Positions 4,826 to 11,309 of a DNA stretch of 15,595 nt are shown here, one piece after another. A model generated the notes under the pieces. That model was not told the origin of the DNA. It ran no database searches and was given only the letters and a program-made list of their open reading frames with translations. This DNA comes from Flavobacterium psychrophilum (GTDB lineage: Bacteria; Bacteroidota; Bacteroidia; Flavobacteriales; Flavobacteriaceae): assembly GCA_943325515.2 (NCBI GenBank), contig CALPPS020000061.1, forward strand, positions 1 through 15,595, given 5' to 3'. Positions within the stretch are counted from its first letter, which is position 1. The number at the start of each line of letters is the position of its first letter. The position numbers were made by a program, and so were the translations under genes.

Positions 4826-7699
4826 CTACCCCACCAAATTAATCACTTTTCCTGGTACGATAATCACTTTGTTAGGCGTTCTTCCTTCCAGTTGTTTGAT
4901 GGTACGTTCATCTGCCATTACAATTTCTTGTATTTGAGGCACTGTTAAATCTAAAGGCAATTTGATAGTGAAACGCATTTTCCCGTTGAAGGAAACCGGG
5001 TACTCTTTTTCGCTTTCTACTAAATATTTCTCGTTACAAATTGGAAAAGCAACAGTTGATATGGAATCTTCATGCCCTAATTGTGACCAAAGCTCCTCAG
5101 CAATGTGCGGCGCATAAGGCGAAATCAAAATCGCTAATGGTTCTAAAATTTTACGATGGTTGCATTTTAGGGTTGCCAATTCATTCACACAAATCATAAA
5201 CTGCGATACCGATGTGTTGAACGAGAAATTCTCGATGTCTTCCGTAACTTTCTTGATGGTTTTGTGTAGTGATTTGTACATTTCTGCTGTTGGTTCTTCC
5301 TCTGAAATGTTTAAACCTGTGTTTTCATCAAAATACAAACGCCATAGTTTTTTTAAAAAACCCGAAACTCCAGTGATGCCAGCGGTATTCCATGGTTTGG
5401 CTTGTTCCAATGGACCTAAAAACATTTCATACAAACGCAAGGTATCGGCGCCGTATTGTTCACAAATATCATCAGGATTGACTACGTTGTATTTTGATTT
5501 GGACATTTTTTCTACTTCGCGACCAACTATGTATTTGCCGTTTTCTAGAATGAATTCGGCATCTTTATAATCTGAATATAATGGATGATTTTTAAAAGCT
5601 TCAATATCTAATTCGTTTGTGATATCGTTTATTACTGACAAATCAACGTGAATAGGATGAACTTTTTCACCAGCAATTAATCCTTTTGAATATAGTTTTT
5701 GCGAATCTTCACTTCTATAAACAAACGCACTCATACCCAAAATCATCCCTTGATTGATCAATTTCTTGAACGGTTCTTCGGTGGGTGCAAATCCTTTGTC
5801 TCTTAGGAATTTGTTCCAAAAACGAGAGTATAATAAATGTCCGGTGGCGTGTTCGCTGCCGCCAATATATAAATCTACGTTTTCCCAATATTTTAGTGCA
5901 CCGGCTGAGGCAAATTCATTCTCGTTGTGTGCATCCATATAACGCATCCAGTACCACGAACTTCCAGCCCAACCTGGCATGGTGTTTAATTCTAAAGGAA
6001 AAACTTTTTCATTATCAATTAACTGACAACCAACAACCGACAACTTTTCAACATCCCAAGCCCAATCGGTTGCGTTGCCCAATGGCGGTTGCCCGTCTTC
6101 TGTTGGAAGGTATTTTTCTACTTCGGGCAAAATGATAGGTAAATGTTTGGCATCAATCATCTGAGGCAAGCCATTTACATAATACACTGGGAAAGGTTCT
6201 CCCCAATATCTTTGTCTTGAGAAAACGGCATCACGCAAACGGTAATTGGTTTTGCCTTTTCCTTGTTTTATTTTTTCTAGTTCCTCTATAACTTTTTTAG
6301 TTGCGTCTTTGTAACCCAAACCATTTAAAAAATGGGAGTTTACTAATTCGAAGCCGCCTTTTTCACCATAAGCCGCTTCTGAAATATCTTTATTAAAAAT
6401 ATTTTTAATTTCGGGCATTCCATTTTGTCCTTTGAAGAAATTCGCAAAAGCATAATCACGTTCATCGCCACATGGTACTGCCATCACTGCACCCGTTCCA
6501 TAACCTGCCAAAACGTAATCGCCAATCCAAACAGGAATTGGTTCCTTGGTAAATGGATGCTCCGCAAACGCACCAGTGAACACTCCCGAAATGGTTTTGA
6601 CATCGGCCATTCTTTCTCTTTCTGAACGCTTGGCTGTAGCATCAATATAGGCATCAACAGCCGCTTTTTGTTCTGGCGTTGTGAGTTGTGAAACTAGTTC
6701 GTGTTCTGGCGCTAAGGTCATGAAGGTAACTCCGAAGATGGTGTCGGGACGCGTGGTGAAAACCTCAATGATTGTCGGTTGTTGGTTGTCGGTTGTCGGT
6801 TGCTCTGACAACGGAGAACAGAGAACAGAGAACTTTACTGTTGCTCCTACCGACTTTCCAATCCAGTTTCTTTGACTTTCTTTTATTGATTCACTCCAAT
6901 CTATCTCATTTAACCCTTGTAATAATCTTTCGGCATAAGCAGAAATTCGCATAGACCATTGTGTCATTTTTTTACGAATTACAGGATGTCCACCACGTTC
7001 GGAAACGCCGTTAACAATTTCGTCATTTGCCAAAACGGTTCCTAATGCAGGGCACCAGTTTACTTCAGTTTCTGCCAAATAGGTTAATCTGTACTGTAAT
7101 AGTATTTTTTGTTGTACACCAGGGGACGATGCTTTCCATTCGGCTGCTGTAAAAGGCACAATATTGTCATCACTAACCGCATTAACGTTAGCATTCCCCT
7201 CTTTTTCGAATAGCGAAACTAAAGTCGAAATGTCTTCAGCTTTATCAGTATTTTTATTGTACCACGAATTGAATAATTGAATAAAAATCCATTGTGTGTG
7301 CTTGTAATAATCGGCATTGGAAGTGCGCACTTCTCTACTCCAATCGAATGAAAAACCGATTTTATCTAACTGTTCACGGTAACGCATAATGTTTTCACGA
7401 GTCGTTTTCTCAGGATGTTGCCCAGTTTGAATAGCATATTGCTCAGCTGGTAAACCAAAAGAATCATATCCCTGTGGATGCAACACATTGAATCCTTTGT
7501 GTCTTTTGAAACGCGCAACAATATCTGAAGCGATATAACCTAACGGATGGCCAACGTGCAAACCTGCTCCTGATGGATAAGGAAACATATCGAGCACATA
7601 ATATTTTGGTTTGTCTGAATTATTAGATGCAGCAAAAGTTTGGTTTTTTGCCCAATATTGTTGCCATTTGGCTTCTACTTTTTCGTGATGATATTTCAT
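4826..7699 (-). CDS. leuS: Leucyl-tRNA synthetase (leucine--tRNA ligase)
   Basis: A 957-residue class I aminoacyl-tRNA synthetase that charges tRNA-Leu in the cytoplasm. The HIGH-type motif is HVGH (residues 48-51, in PYPSGAGLHVGHPLGY) and the KMSKS loop is at 730-734. The CP1 editing domain follows NWIGKSVGA and includes TTRPDT (315-320) and GTGAVMAVPCGDERDY. In that last motif Asp414 corresponds to the editing-site aspartate (E. coli Asp345). The C-terminus ends VPGKVINLVG, as usual. The protein is about 100 residues longer than the E. coli enzyme. Part of this is a lineage-typical insert (about 150-200), and two short stretches are encoded by heptamer repeat DNA: residues about 291-310 (SVLCSPLSEQPTTDNQQPTI) and 552-559 (LSVVGCQL). 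All catalytic motifs are intact, so it should be functional. It is transcribed divergently from ftsX and ends with its own terminator. Confidence 0.97.
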   Translation of the reverse strand: MKYHHEKVEAKWQQYWAKNQTFAASNNSDKPKYYVLDMFPYPSGAGLHVGHPLGYIASDIVARFKRHKGFNVLHPQGYDSFGLPAEQYAIQTGQHPEKTTRENIMRYREQLDKIGFSFDWSREVRTSNADYYKHTQWIFIQLFNSWYNKNTDKAEDISTLVSLFEKEGNANVNAVSDDNIVPFTAAEWKASSPGVQQKILLQYRLTYLAETEVNWCPALGTVLANDEIVNGVSERGGHPVIRKKMTQWSMRISAYAERLLQGLNEIDWSESIKESQRNWIGKSVGATVKFSVLCSPLSEQPTTDNQQPTIIEVFTTRPDTIFGVTFMTLAPEHELVSQLTTPEQKAAVDAYIDATAKRSERERMADVKTISGVFTGAFAEHPFTKEPIPVWIGDYVLAGYGTGAVMAVPCGDERDYAFANFFKGQNGMPEIKNIFNKDISEAAYGEKGGFELVNSHFLNGLGYKDATKKVIEELEKIKQGKGKTNYRLRDAVFSRQRYWGEPFPVYYVNGLPQMIDAKHLPIILPEVEKYLPTEDGQPPLGNATDWAWDVEKLSVVGCQLIDNEKVFPLELNTMPGWAGSSWYWMRYMDAHNENEFASAGALKYWENVDLYIGGSEHATGHLLYSRFWNKFLRDKGFAPTEEPFKKLINQGMILGMSAFVYRSEDSQKLYSKGLIAGEKVHPIHVDLSVINDITNELDIEAFKNHPLYSDYKDAEFILENGKYIVGREVEKMSKSKYNVVNPDDICEQYGADTLRLYEMFLGPLEQAKPWNTAGITGVSGFLKKLWRLYFDENTGLNISEEEPTAEMYKSLHKTIKKVTEDIENFSFNTSVSQFMICVNELATLKCNHRKILEPLAILISPYAPHIAEELWSQLGHEDSISTVAFPICNEKYLVESEKEYPVSFNGKMRFTIKLPLDLTVPQIQEIVMADERTIKQLEGRTPNKVIIVPGKVINLVG
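6024..6045 (+). repeat. Heptamer repeat array inside leuS (second coding copy)
   Basis: Three 7-bp units on the plus strand, GACAACC (6025-6031), AACAACC (6032-6038) and GACAACT (6039-6045), preceded by CT as in the leader copy. In the leuS reading direction this becomes the GGTTGTC orientation and encodes LSVVGCQL (residues 552-559), just before the conserved FPLELNTMPGWAG block of the catalytic domain. The peptide does not look like normal LeuS sequence, although its effect on the fold should be small if it lies in a surface loop. Confidence 0.7.
6770..6804 (-). repeat. Heptamer repeat array inside the leuS editing domain
   Basis: Five 7-bp units read on the plus strand as GATTGTC, GGTTGTT, GGTTGTC, GGTTGTC and GGTTGCT. 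In the leuS direction they are GACAACC-type units encoding EQPTTDNQQPTI (about residues 299-310). They lie between two beta strands at the start of the CP1 editing domain, before VFTTRPDT. A single inverted unit (GACAAC, 6807-6812) follows and can pair with 6792-6797. The array is in the opposite orientation to the one at 6024-6045. Confidence 0.75.
6813..6833 (+). repeat. Second heptamer family (GAGAACA units) abutting the editing-domain array
   Basis: GGAGAACA, GAGAACA and GAGAAC give about three copies of a 7-bp unit unrelated in sequence to GACAACC but with the same unit length. In the leuS direction it reads TGTTCTC-type and encodes FSVLCSP (about residues 290-296). Only 8 nt separate it from the end of the GGTTGTC-unit array, and the inverted GACAAC copy lies between them. 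Confidence 0.65.
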
Positions 7700-7724
7700 T
7701 TTGCTGTTTTTCTGCTTGCAGTTG

Positions 7725-7732
7725 CAAATTTC
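7725..7732 (-). promoter_or_regulatory. Possible proximal -7 box for leuS
   Basis: On the minus strand GAAATTTG (one mismatch to TAnnTTTG) followed by CA ends 26 nt before the leuS ATG, close to the spacing seen at other genes in this window. It competes with the exact match farther upstream at 7801-7808. Confidence 0.3.
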
Positions 7733-7761
7733 GGCTTAAAATCTGCTTCAGAATACTTACT

Positions 7762-7789
7762 GACAACCGACAACCGACAACCCACAACT
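7762..7789 (+). repeat. Heptamer repeat array upstream of leuS
   Basis: Four 7-bp units on the plus strand: GACAACC (7762-7768), GACAACC (7769-7775), GACAACC (7776-7782) and the variant CACAACT (7783-7789). It lies between the leuS start codon and the exact TAnnTTTG box on the minus strand. If that box is used, the array is transcribed in the leuS 5' leader in the GGTTGTC orientation. Confidence 0.75.
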
Positions 7790-7800
7790 AAAATAAGCGA

Positions 7801-7808
7801 CAAATTTA
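7801..7808 (-). promoter_or_regulatory. Candidate distal -7 promoter box for leuS
   Basis: The minus strand reads TAAATTTG, an exact TAnnTTTG match, ending 102 nt before the leuS ATG. This would give a leader of about 95 nt, far longer than for the other genes in the window. No good -33 element is seen. Confidence 0.35.
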
Positions 7809-7869
7809 CGTTTATTATAATAAAGTTAAAAGTTTGTACGTTATAAAGGGGAAAAACAATTTTCTTTAT

Positions 7870-7877
7870 TATTTTTA
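7870..7877 (+). promoter_or_regulatory. Candidate -7 promoter box for the ftsX operon
   Basis: TATTTTTA differs from TAnnTTTG only at the last base, as in the box before the lrp-type gene, and ends 19 nt before ATG 7896. No convincing -33 element was found. Confidence 0.35.
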
Positions 7878-7895
7878 CCGCTTAAATTATTGTTT

Positions 7896-8771
7896 ATGTC
7901 ATCATCATTTGATAAATTTCAAAAACGCAGAGTGATTACCTCCTATTTTTCGGTAGTATTGAGTATCTTTTTGGTCTTGTTTTTGTTGGGAATATTGGGA
8001 CTTTTTGTCATCAACTCCAAGCGCTTATCCGATAATTTCAAAGAAGAAATTGCCATGACCGTTTTTTTGAAAAATGAAGCCAACGACACAGTGGTAAAAG
8101 CTTTTACTAGCGAATTAAAAACAGCAAAGTTTGCAAAATCTTTCGAATATGTATCCAAAGAAAAAGCCGCTGAGCAACATAAAAAAGTAATTGGTGAAGA
8201 TTTCATGCAGTTTTTAGGTGTAAATCCGCTGCAAAACTCCTTTGATATTCACTTGAAAGCTGACTATGTTAACAATACCGAGATTGCGAAAATTCAGAGC
8301 CGTTTACGCAAAAACCCAATGATTGCAGATATTGTTTACGACAAACAATTAGTAAACTTAGTGAATGACAATATCAAAAACATCAGTATGTGGATATTGA
8401 TTATCAGTGGATTATTTGCTTTTGTTTCGGTTTTACTTATTAATAGTTCGTTAAGATTGGCCATTTTCGCAAATAGATTTATCATTAAAACGATGCAAAT
8501 GGTTGGCGCTACTAAATCTTTTATCAGAAAACCATTTATTCAGAGAAGTGTGGTTTTAGGTTTGATTGGAGCGGCTTTAGCCATATTGGCTCTTATTGGA
8601 GTGCTTGTATATGTTGAAACTAATTTTCCTAATCTCGGAATTTTAGAAAATAAATTAGCCGTTGGCGCAGTACTTTTAGGAGTATTAGTGTTGAGTGTTT
8701 TAATCACTTGGTTGAGCACTTATTTTGCGACCCAACGCTTTTTGAATTTGAGAACGAATGATTTGTATTAA
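7896..8771 (+). CDS. ftsX: Cell division protein FtsX, ABC transporter permease-like
   Basis: A 291-residue inner-membrane protein with the FtsX layout: a short cytoplasmic N-terminus (KFQKRRVITSY), TM1 at about residues 19-41, and a large periplasmic domain of about 120 residues. Three further membrane segments follow at about 163-185, 215-238 and 258-276. The periplasmic part has the family pattern MTVFLKNEAN near its start. The FtsX-type membrane section includes RLAIFANRFIIKTMQMVGAT, close to the 'R.EI...KLVGA' motif that contacts the FtsE ATPase. FtsEX activates cell-wall hydrolysis at division; ftsE is not in this window and is presumably encoded elsewhere. A TTG six bases upstream (7890) is also in frame, but ATG 7896 has a promoter box at the usual 19 nt. 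It is the first gene of an operon with DUF3098, uppP and truB. Confidence 0.93.
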   Translation: MSSSFDKFQKRRVITSYFSVVLSIFLVLFLLGILGLFVINSKRLSDNFKEEIAMTVFLKNEANDTVVKAFTSELKTAKFAKSFEYVSKEKAAEQHKKVIGEDFMQFLGVNPLQNSFDIHLKADYVNNTEIAKIQSRLRKNPMIADIVYDKQLVNLVNDNIKNISMWILIISGLFAFVSVLLINSSLRLAIFANRFIIKTMQMVGATKSFIRKPFIQRSVVLGLIGAALAILALIGVLVYVETNFPNLGILENKLAVGAVLLGVLVLSVLITWLSTYFATQRFLNLRTNDLY

Positions 8772-8826
8772 TAGGAAAGATAAAAGAAAATAGATAATAA
8801 TAGACTAAAAAATAATTTTCGGCAGA

Positions 8827-8849
8827 GATGCTGAAATAAATTCAGCATC
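8827..8849 (+). other. Intercistronic hairpin directly before the DUF3098 start codon
   Basis: GATGCTGAA (8827-8835) and TTCAGCATC (8841-8849) form a perfect 9-bp stem with an ATAAA loop. The stem ends 2 nt before the ATG at 8852. There is no T-run, so it is not an ordinary terminator. It may affect translation initiation of DUF3098 or mRNA processing between ftsX and the rest of the operon. Confidence 0.6.
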
Positions 8850-8851
8850 AA

Positions 8852-9091
8852 ATGAAAAATAACGAGCAAAAACCAGATTTTCTTTTTGACAAAGTAAATT
8901 ACAAAACATTATTGATTGGTATTGCGGTCATTGCCGTTGGGTTTATCCTGATGAGTGGCGGTGGTAGCGATGACCCAAAACTTTTTAACGAAGATATTTT
9001 TAGTTTCAGAAGAATTCGCTTGGCACCAACCGTTGTTTTGATTGGATTTGGGATTACAATTTATTCGATTTTTAAAAAATCTAAATCGTAA
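8852..9091 (+). CDS. DUF3098 family small membrane protein
   Basis: A 79-residue protein recognised as DUF3098, a family I know only from Bacteroidota. The layout is a short polar N-terminus ending in FLFDKVNYK, a membrane helix at about residues 19-35 ([20 protein letters not shown]), a conserved cytoplasmic or periplasmic loop [22 protein letters not shown], a second helix at about 59-73, and a basic end KKSKS. The polypeptide is full length for the family. No biochemical function is established. The position between ftsX and uppP, with only 2 nt before uppP, suggests a role near the cell wall or division machinery, but this is inference from operon context. The hairpin in front of its start is unusual. 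An ATG at 8852 is the only reasonable start. Confidence 0.9.
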   Translation: MKNNEQKPDFLFDKVNYKTLLIGIAVIAVGFILMSGGGSDDPKLFNEDIFSFRRIRLAPTVVLIGFGITIYSIFKKSKS

Positions 9092-9093
9092 CA

Positions 9094-9891
9094 ATGGATT
9101 ATTTACAGGCGATTATACTTGCCATTATTGAAGGAATAACTGAATTCTTACCCATTTCTTCTACAGGTCACATGATTATTGCTTCGTCCTTTTTTGGAAT
9201 TGCTCAAGACCATTTTACCAAATTATTCACTGTTGTTATTCAGCTTGGCGCCATACTTTCGGTGGTAGTTTTATATTTCAAACGGTTTTTTCAAACACTT
9301 GATTTCTATTTTAAATTATTGGTGGCTTTTATTCCAGCTGTTGTTTTTGGATTGCTTTTTAGCAAAAAAATTGACGCTTTATTAGAAAATCCTGTTACTG
9401 TAGCGATTTCATTGGTTTTAGGTGGAATCATTTTATTGAAAGTTGACGATTGGTTTAGTAACTCGCAGGAAACTCAAAACACAGAAAAAATTAGTTATTC
9501 TACAGCTTTTAAAATCGGTTTGTTCCAATGCTTAGCAATGATTCCTGGAGTTTCTAGAAGTGGTGCGAGCATCATTGGTGGGATGTCACAAAAATTATCA
9601 AGAACAACAGCTGCCGAATTTTCGTTTTTCTTAGCGGTACCAACCATGCTTGGCGCAACGGTTAAAAAATGTTACGATTACTACAAAGATGGATTTGTGC
9701 TTTCTGATGACCAAATTAATTTATTAATTATTGGCAATGTGGTTGGGTTTATCGTAGCCCTTCTAGCCATTAAATCATTCATTGGTTATTTATCGAAACA
9801 CGGCTTCAAAATGTTTGGTTATTATAGAATTGTTGCTGGTTTAGCTATCTTGATTATCCATTTCTTTGTGATGAAATTAACTGTACTTTAA
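9094..9891 (+). CDS. uppP: Undecaprenyl-diphosphatase (bacitracin-resistance type, UppP/BacA)
   Basis: A 265-residue polytopic membrane enzyme that removes a phosphate from undecaprenyl diphosphate, regenerating the lipid carrier for peptidoglycan and other envelope glycans. Both signature motifs are present. [14 protein letters not shown] (residues 13-26) carries the catalytic glutamates, and PGVSRSG (151-157) carries the essential Arg155. The length is typical (E. coli 273), and seven to eight hydrophobic segments run through the protein. It starts 2 nt after the DUF3098 stop and shares one base with truB (TAATG), indicating strong translational coupling within the ftsX-truB operon. The overlap fixes the 3' end; the start is the only ATG compatible with the neighbouring gene and the N-terminal motif position. 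Confidence 0.96.
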   Translation: MDYLQAIILAIIEGITEFLPISSTGHMIIASSFFGIAQDHFTKLFTVVIQLGAILSVVVLYFKRFFQTLDFYFKLLVAFIPAVVFGLLFSKKIDALLENPVTVAISLVLGGIILLKVDDWFSNSQETQNTEKISYSTAFKIGLFQCLAMIPGVSRSGASIIGGMSQKLSRTTAAEFSFFLAVPTMLGATVKKCYDYYKDGFVLSDDQINLLIIGNVVGFIVALLAIKSFIGYLSKHGFKMFGYYRIVAGLAILIIHFFVMKLTVL

Positions 9892-10586
9892 TGACTGCCG
9901 AAGCTATATTAGAAGGGCAAATTCTACTGATTGACAAACCGCTTACTTGGTCTTCGTTTCAAGCAGTGAATAAATTGAAATATATTTTAAAACGTAAATA
10001 TGACCTTCCAAAAAAATTCAAAATCGGGCATGCAGGAACTTTAGATCCATTGGCAACTGGATTACTAATTGTTTGCACTGGAAAATTCACCAAAAAAATC
10101 ACTGAAATTCAAGGGCAAGCTAAAGAATATACTGGAACTATAACACTTGGCGCTACAACACCTTCTTACGATTTGGAAACGGAAATTGACGCTACTTTTA
10201 CAATAGAACATATTACTTCTGAATTAATTCAGGAAACGGTAAAACAATTTTTAGGCGAAATCGACCAAAAACCACCTGTTTTTTCAGCTATTAAAAAAAA
10301 CGGCATTCGGTTATATGAACACGCACGTGCTGGAGAAGAAGTGGAAATTGCCTTCCGAAAAACAACAATTCATGAGTTTGAAATTACCCGTATCGCTTTG
10401 CCTGAAATTGATTTTAGAGTTAAATGTAGTAAAGGAACGTATATTCGTTCGTTGGCTTTTGACCTAGGAAAAACATTGCATTCTGGAGCATATTTATCGG
10501 TTTTAAGAAGAACGAAAATTGGAGACTATTCTGTTGATGATGGGATTTCTCCAGAGGAATTTGAAAAGATAATTACTCAAGAGTAA
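9891..10586 (+). CDS. truB: tRNA pseudouridine(55) synthase TruB
   Basis: A 231-residue enzyme that isomerises U55 to pseudouridine in the T-loop of tRNAs, in the cytoplasm. Diagnostic segments appear in order: LLIDKPLTWSSFQAVN (motif I, residues 12-27), GHAGTLDPLATGLL (46-59) with catalytic Asp52, KEYTGTITLGATTPSYDLE (about 79-97) and the late TruB motif KCSKGTYIRSLAFDLG (about 178-193). At 231 residues it is shorter than the E. coli protein (314) because the C-terminal PUA-like region is missing, as is usual in this phylum. The ATG overlaps the uppP stop by one base. The 3' end overlaps the convergent thioredoxin-fold gene by 14 bp, leaving no room for a terminator between them. Confidence 0.96.
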   Translation: MTAEAILEGQILLIDKPLTWSSFQAVNKLKYILKRKYDLPKKFKIGHAGTLDPLATGLLIVCTGKFTKKITEIQGQAKEYTGTITLGATTPSYDLETEIDATFTIEHITSELIQETVKQFLGEIDQKPPVFSAIKKNGIRLYEHARAGEEVEIAFRKTTIHEFEITRIALPEIDFRVKCSKGTYIRSLAFDLGKTLHSGAYLSVLRRTKIGDYSVDDGISPEEFEKIITQE

Positions 10587-11175
10587 CCAATAAATCCAAA
10601 ATTTCATTTTGTATAGAAATTCCTTTGTCATGCAAATACCATAATTGTAATTGAGTTTTTGCGGTTTCGTCAACAATTCCATGAATTGTTTTATAATCAG
10701 AAATCAACTGAACTGCTCCTTTTGGTCTTGGGCCGAAATCGCCTAAAACTTCTAAAGTGTTTTTTTCTAAAAAAATGAGTTTTGGAATTGACTTCGTTCC
10801 ATTGGTCAAAAATAAATTCATTAATGCTTCATTTTCATCACGGAAAACAATTTTTAATTCTATTTTCTCTGATTGTTCCGCCATTTTGGTAATTACAGGA
10901 AGAATTTGTGCTGCATCTCCACACCAACCCTCGGAAATAACTAACCAAATGTAATTTCGTTTCAGATTTTGTAATCTTTGACCGTTTTCATCTGAAACTT
11001 TCATGGTTTTGTCTAATCTATTCATGCGAACTTCATTCAATTCAGAATAATGTGTCAACGCTTCTGATTGTTCATTTCCAGATGATTTCCCTTCTTGCAA
11101 CAATGACGTGATTTGTGTTCTATAGCCACTGTAGGTAGAACTCTTTGACAAACTATTTTTTAGGATGGATTTCAT
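10573..11175 (-). CDS. Thioredoxin-family protein with a single active-site cysteine
   Basis: A 200-residue thioredoxin-fold protein without a signal peptide, hence probably cytoplasmic. The strand IWLVISEGWCGDAAQ (about residues 76-90) carries WCGDA in place of the classical WCGPC: Cys85 is kept and the resolving cysteine is Ala88. The cis-proline motif is SIPKLIF (Pro131), and FRDENEALMNLFLTNGTKSIP matches the family's middle helix and turn. Bacteroidota contain a conserved group of such proteins. Their activity is not known, and a single cysteine permits glutathione-like or peroxidatic chemistry but not an intramolecular disulfide. The N-terminal 70 residues are helical and not part of the thioredoxin fold. 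A TAGCTTTG box lies 21 nt upstream. The 3' end overlaps truB on the opposite strand by 14 bp. Confidence 0.85.
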   Translation of the reverse strand: MKSILKNSLSKSSTYSGYRTQITSLLQEGKSSGNEQSEALTHYSELNEVRMNRLDKTMKVSDENGQRLQNLKRNYIWLVISEGWCGDAAQILPVITKMAEQSEKIELKIVFRDENEALMNLFLTNGTKSIPKLIFLEKNTLEVLGDFGPRPKGAVQLISDYKTIHGIVDETAKTQLQLWYLHDKGISIQNEILDLLVTLE

Positions 11176-11195
11176 GTTTTTTTAAATTTGTTACA

Positions 11196-11203
11196 CAAAG
11201 CTA
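11196..11203 (-). promoter_or_regulatory. Candidate -7 promoter box for the thioredoxin-fold gene
   Basis: The minus strand reads TAGCTTTG, an exact TAnnTTTG match, ending 21 nt before the ATG. A TTTG on the same strand (plus positions 11219-11222) lies 15 nt upstream, a little short of the usual -33 spacing. Confidence 0.5.
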
Positions 11204-11282
11204 CAAAAGCAAACGCTTCAAAAGGTAATAATTGTTGCCAAATATTCTTTTTTATCCCATACCATAAAAAACATAATATGTT

Positions 11283-11290
11283 TATATTTG
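11283..11290 (+). promoter_or_regulatory. Candidate -7 promoter box for pyrH-frr
   Basis: TATATTTG followed by CA is identical over ten bases to the box before the DUF3108 gene and ends 20 nt before ATG 11310. No clear -33 TTG is seen. Confidence 0.55.
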
Positions 11291-11309
11291 CAACATAAAA
11301 ATACTACTG

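Noticed and set aside
6681..6954. Open frames on the plus strand across the leuS repeat
   Set aside because: They are open because the heptamer repeats have no stops in any frame; leuS is unquestionably the coding strand.
7762..7789. CRISPR array or phase-variation tract
   Set aside because: Units are contiguous 7-mers without spacers. The array is not inside a coding frame and has variant units, so neither CRISPR nor a clean slippage switch is indicated.
7890..7895. TTG start for ftsX two codons upstream
   Set aside because: ATG 7896 gives the usual 19-nt spacing to the promoter box and a normal FtsX N-terminus.
7700..7895. T-box riboswitch or leucine leader peptide upstream of leuS
   Set aside because: No T-box sequence, no specifier stem, no run of leucine codons and no terminator/antiterminator pair. 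T-box control of synthetase genes is also not typical of this phylum.
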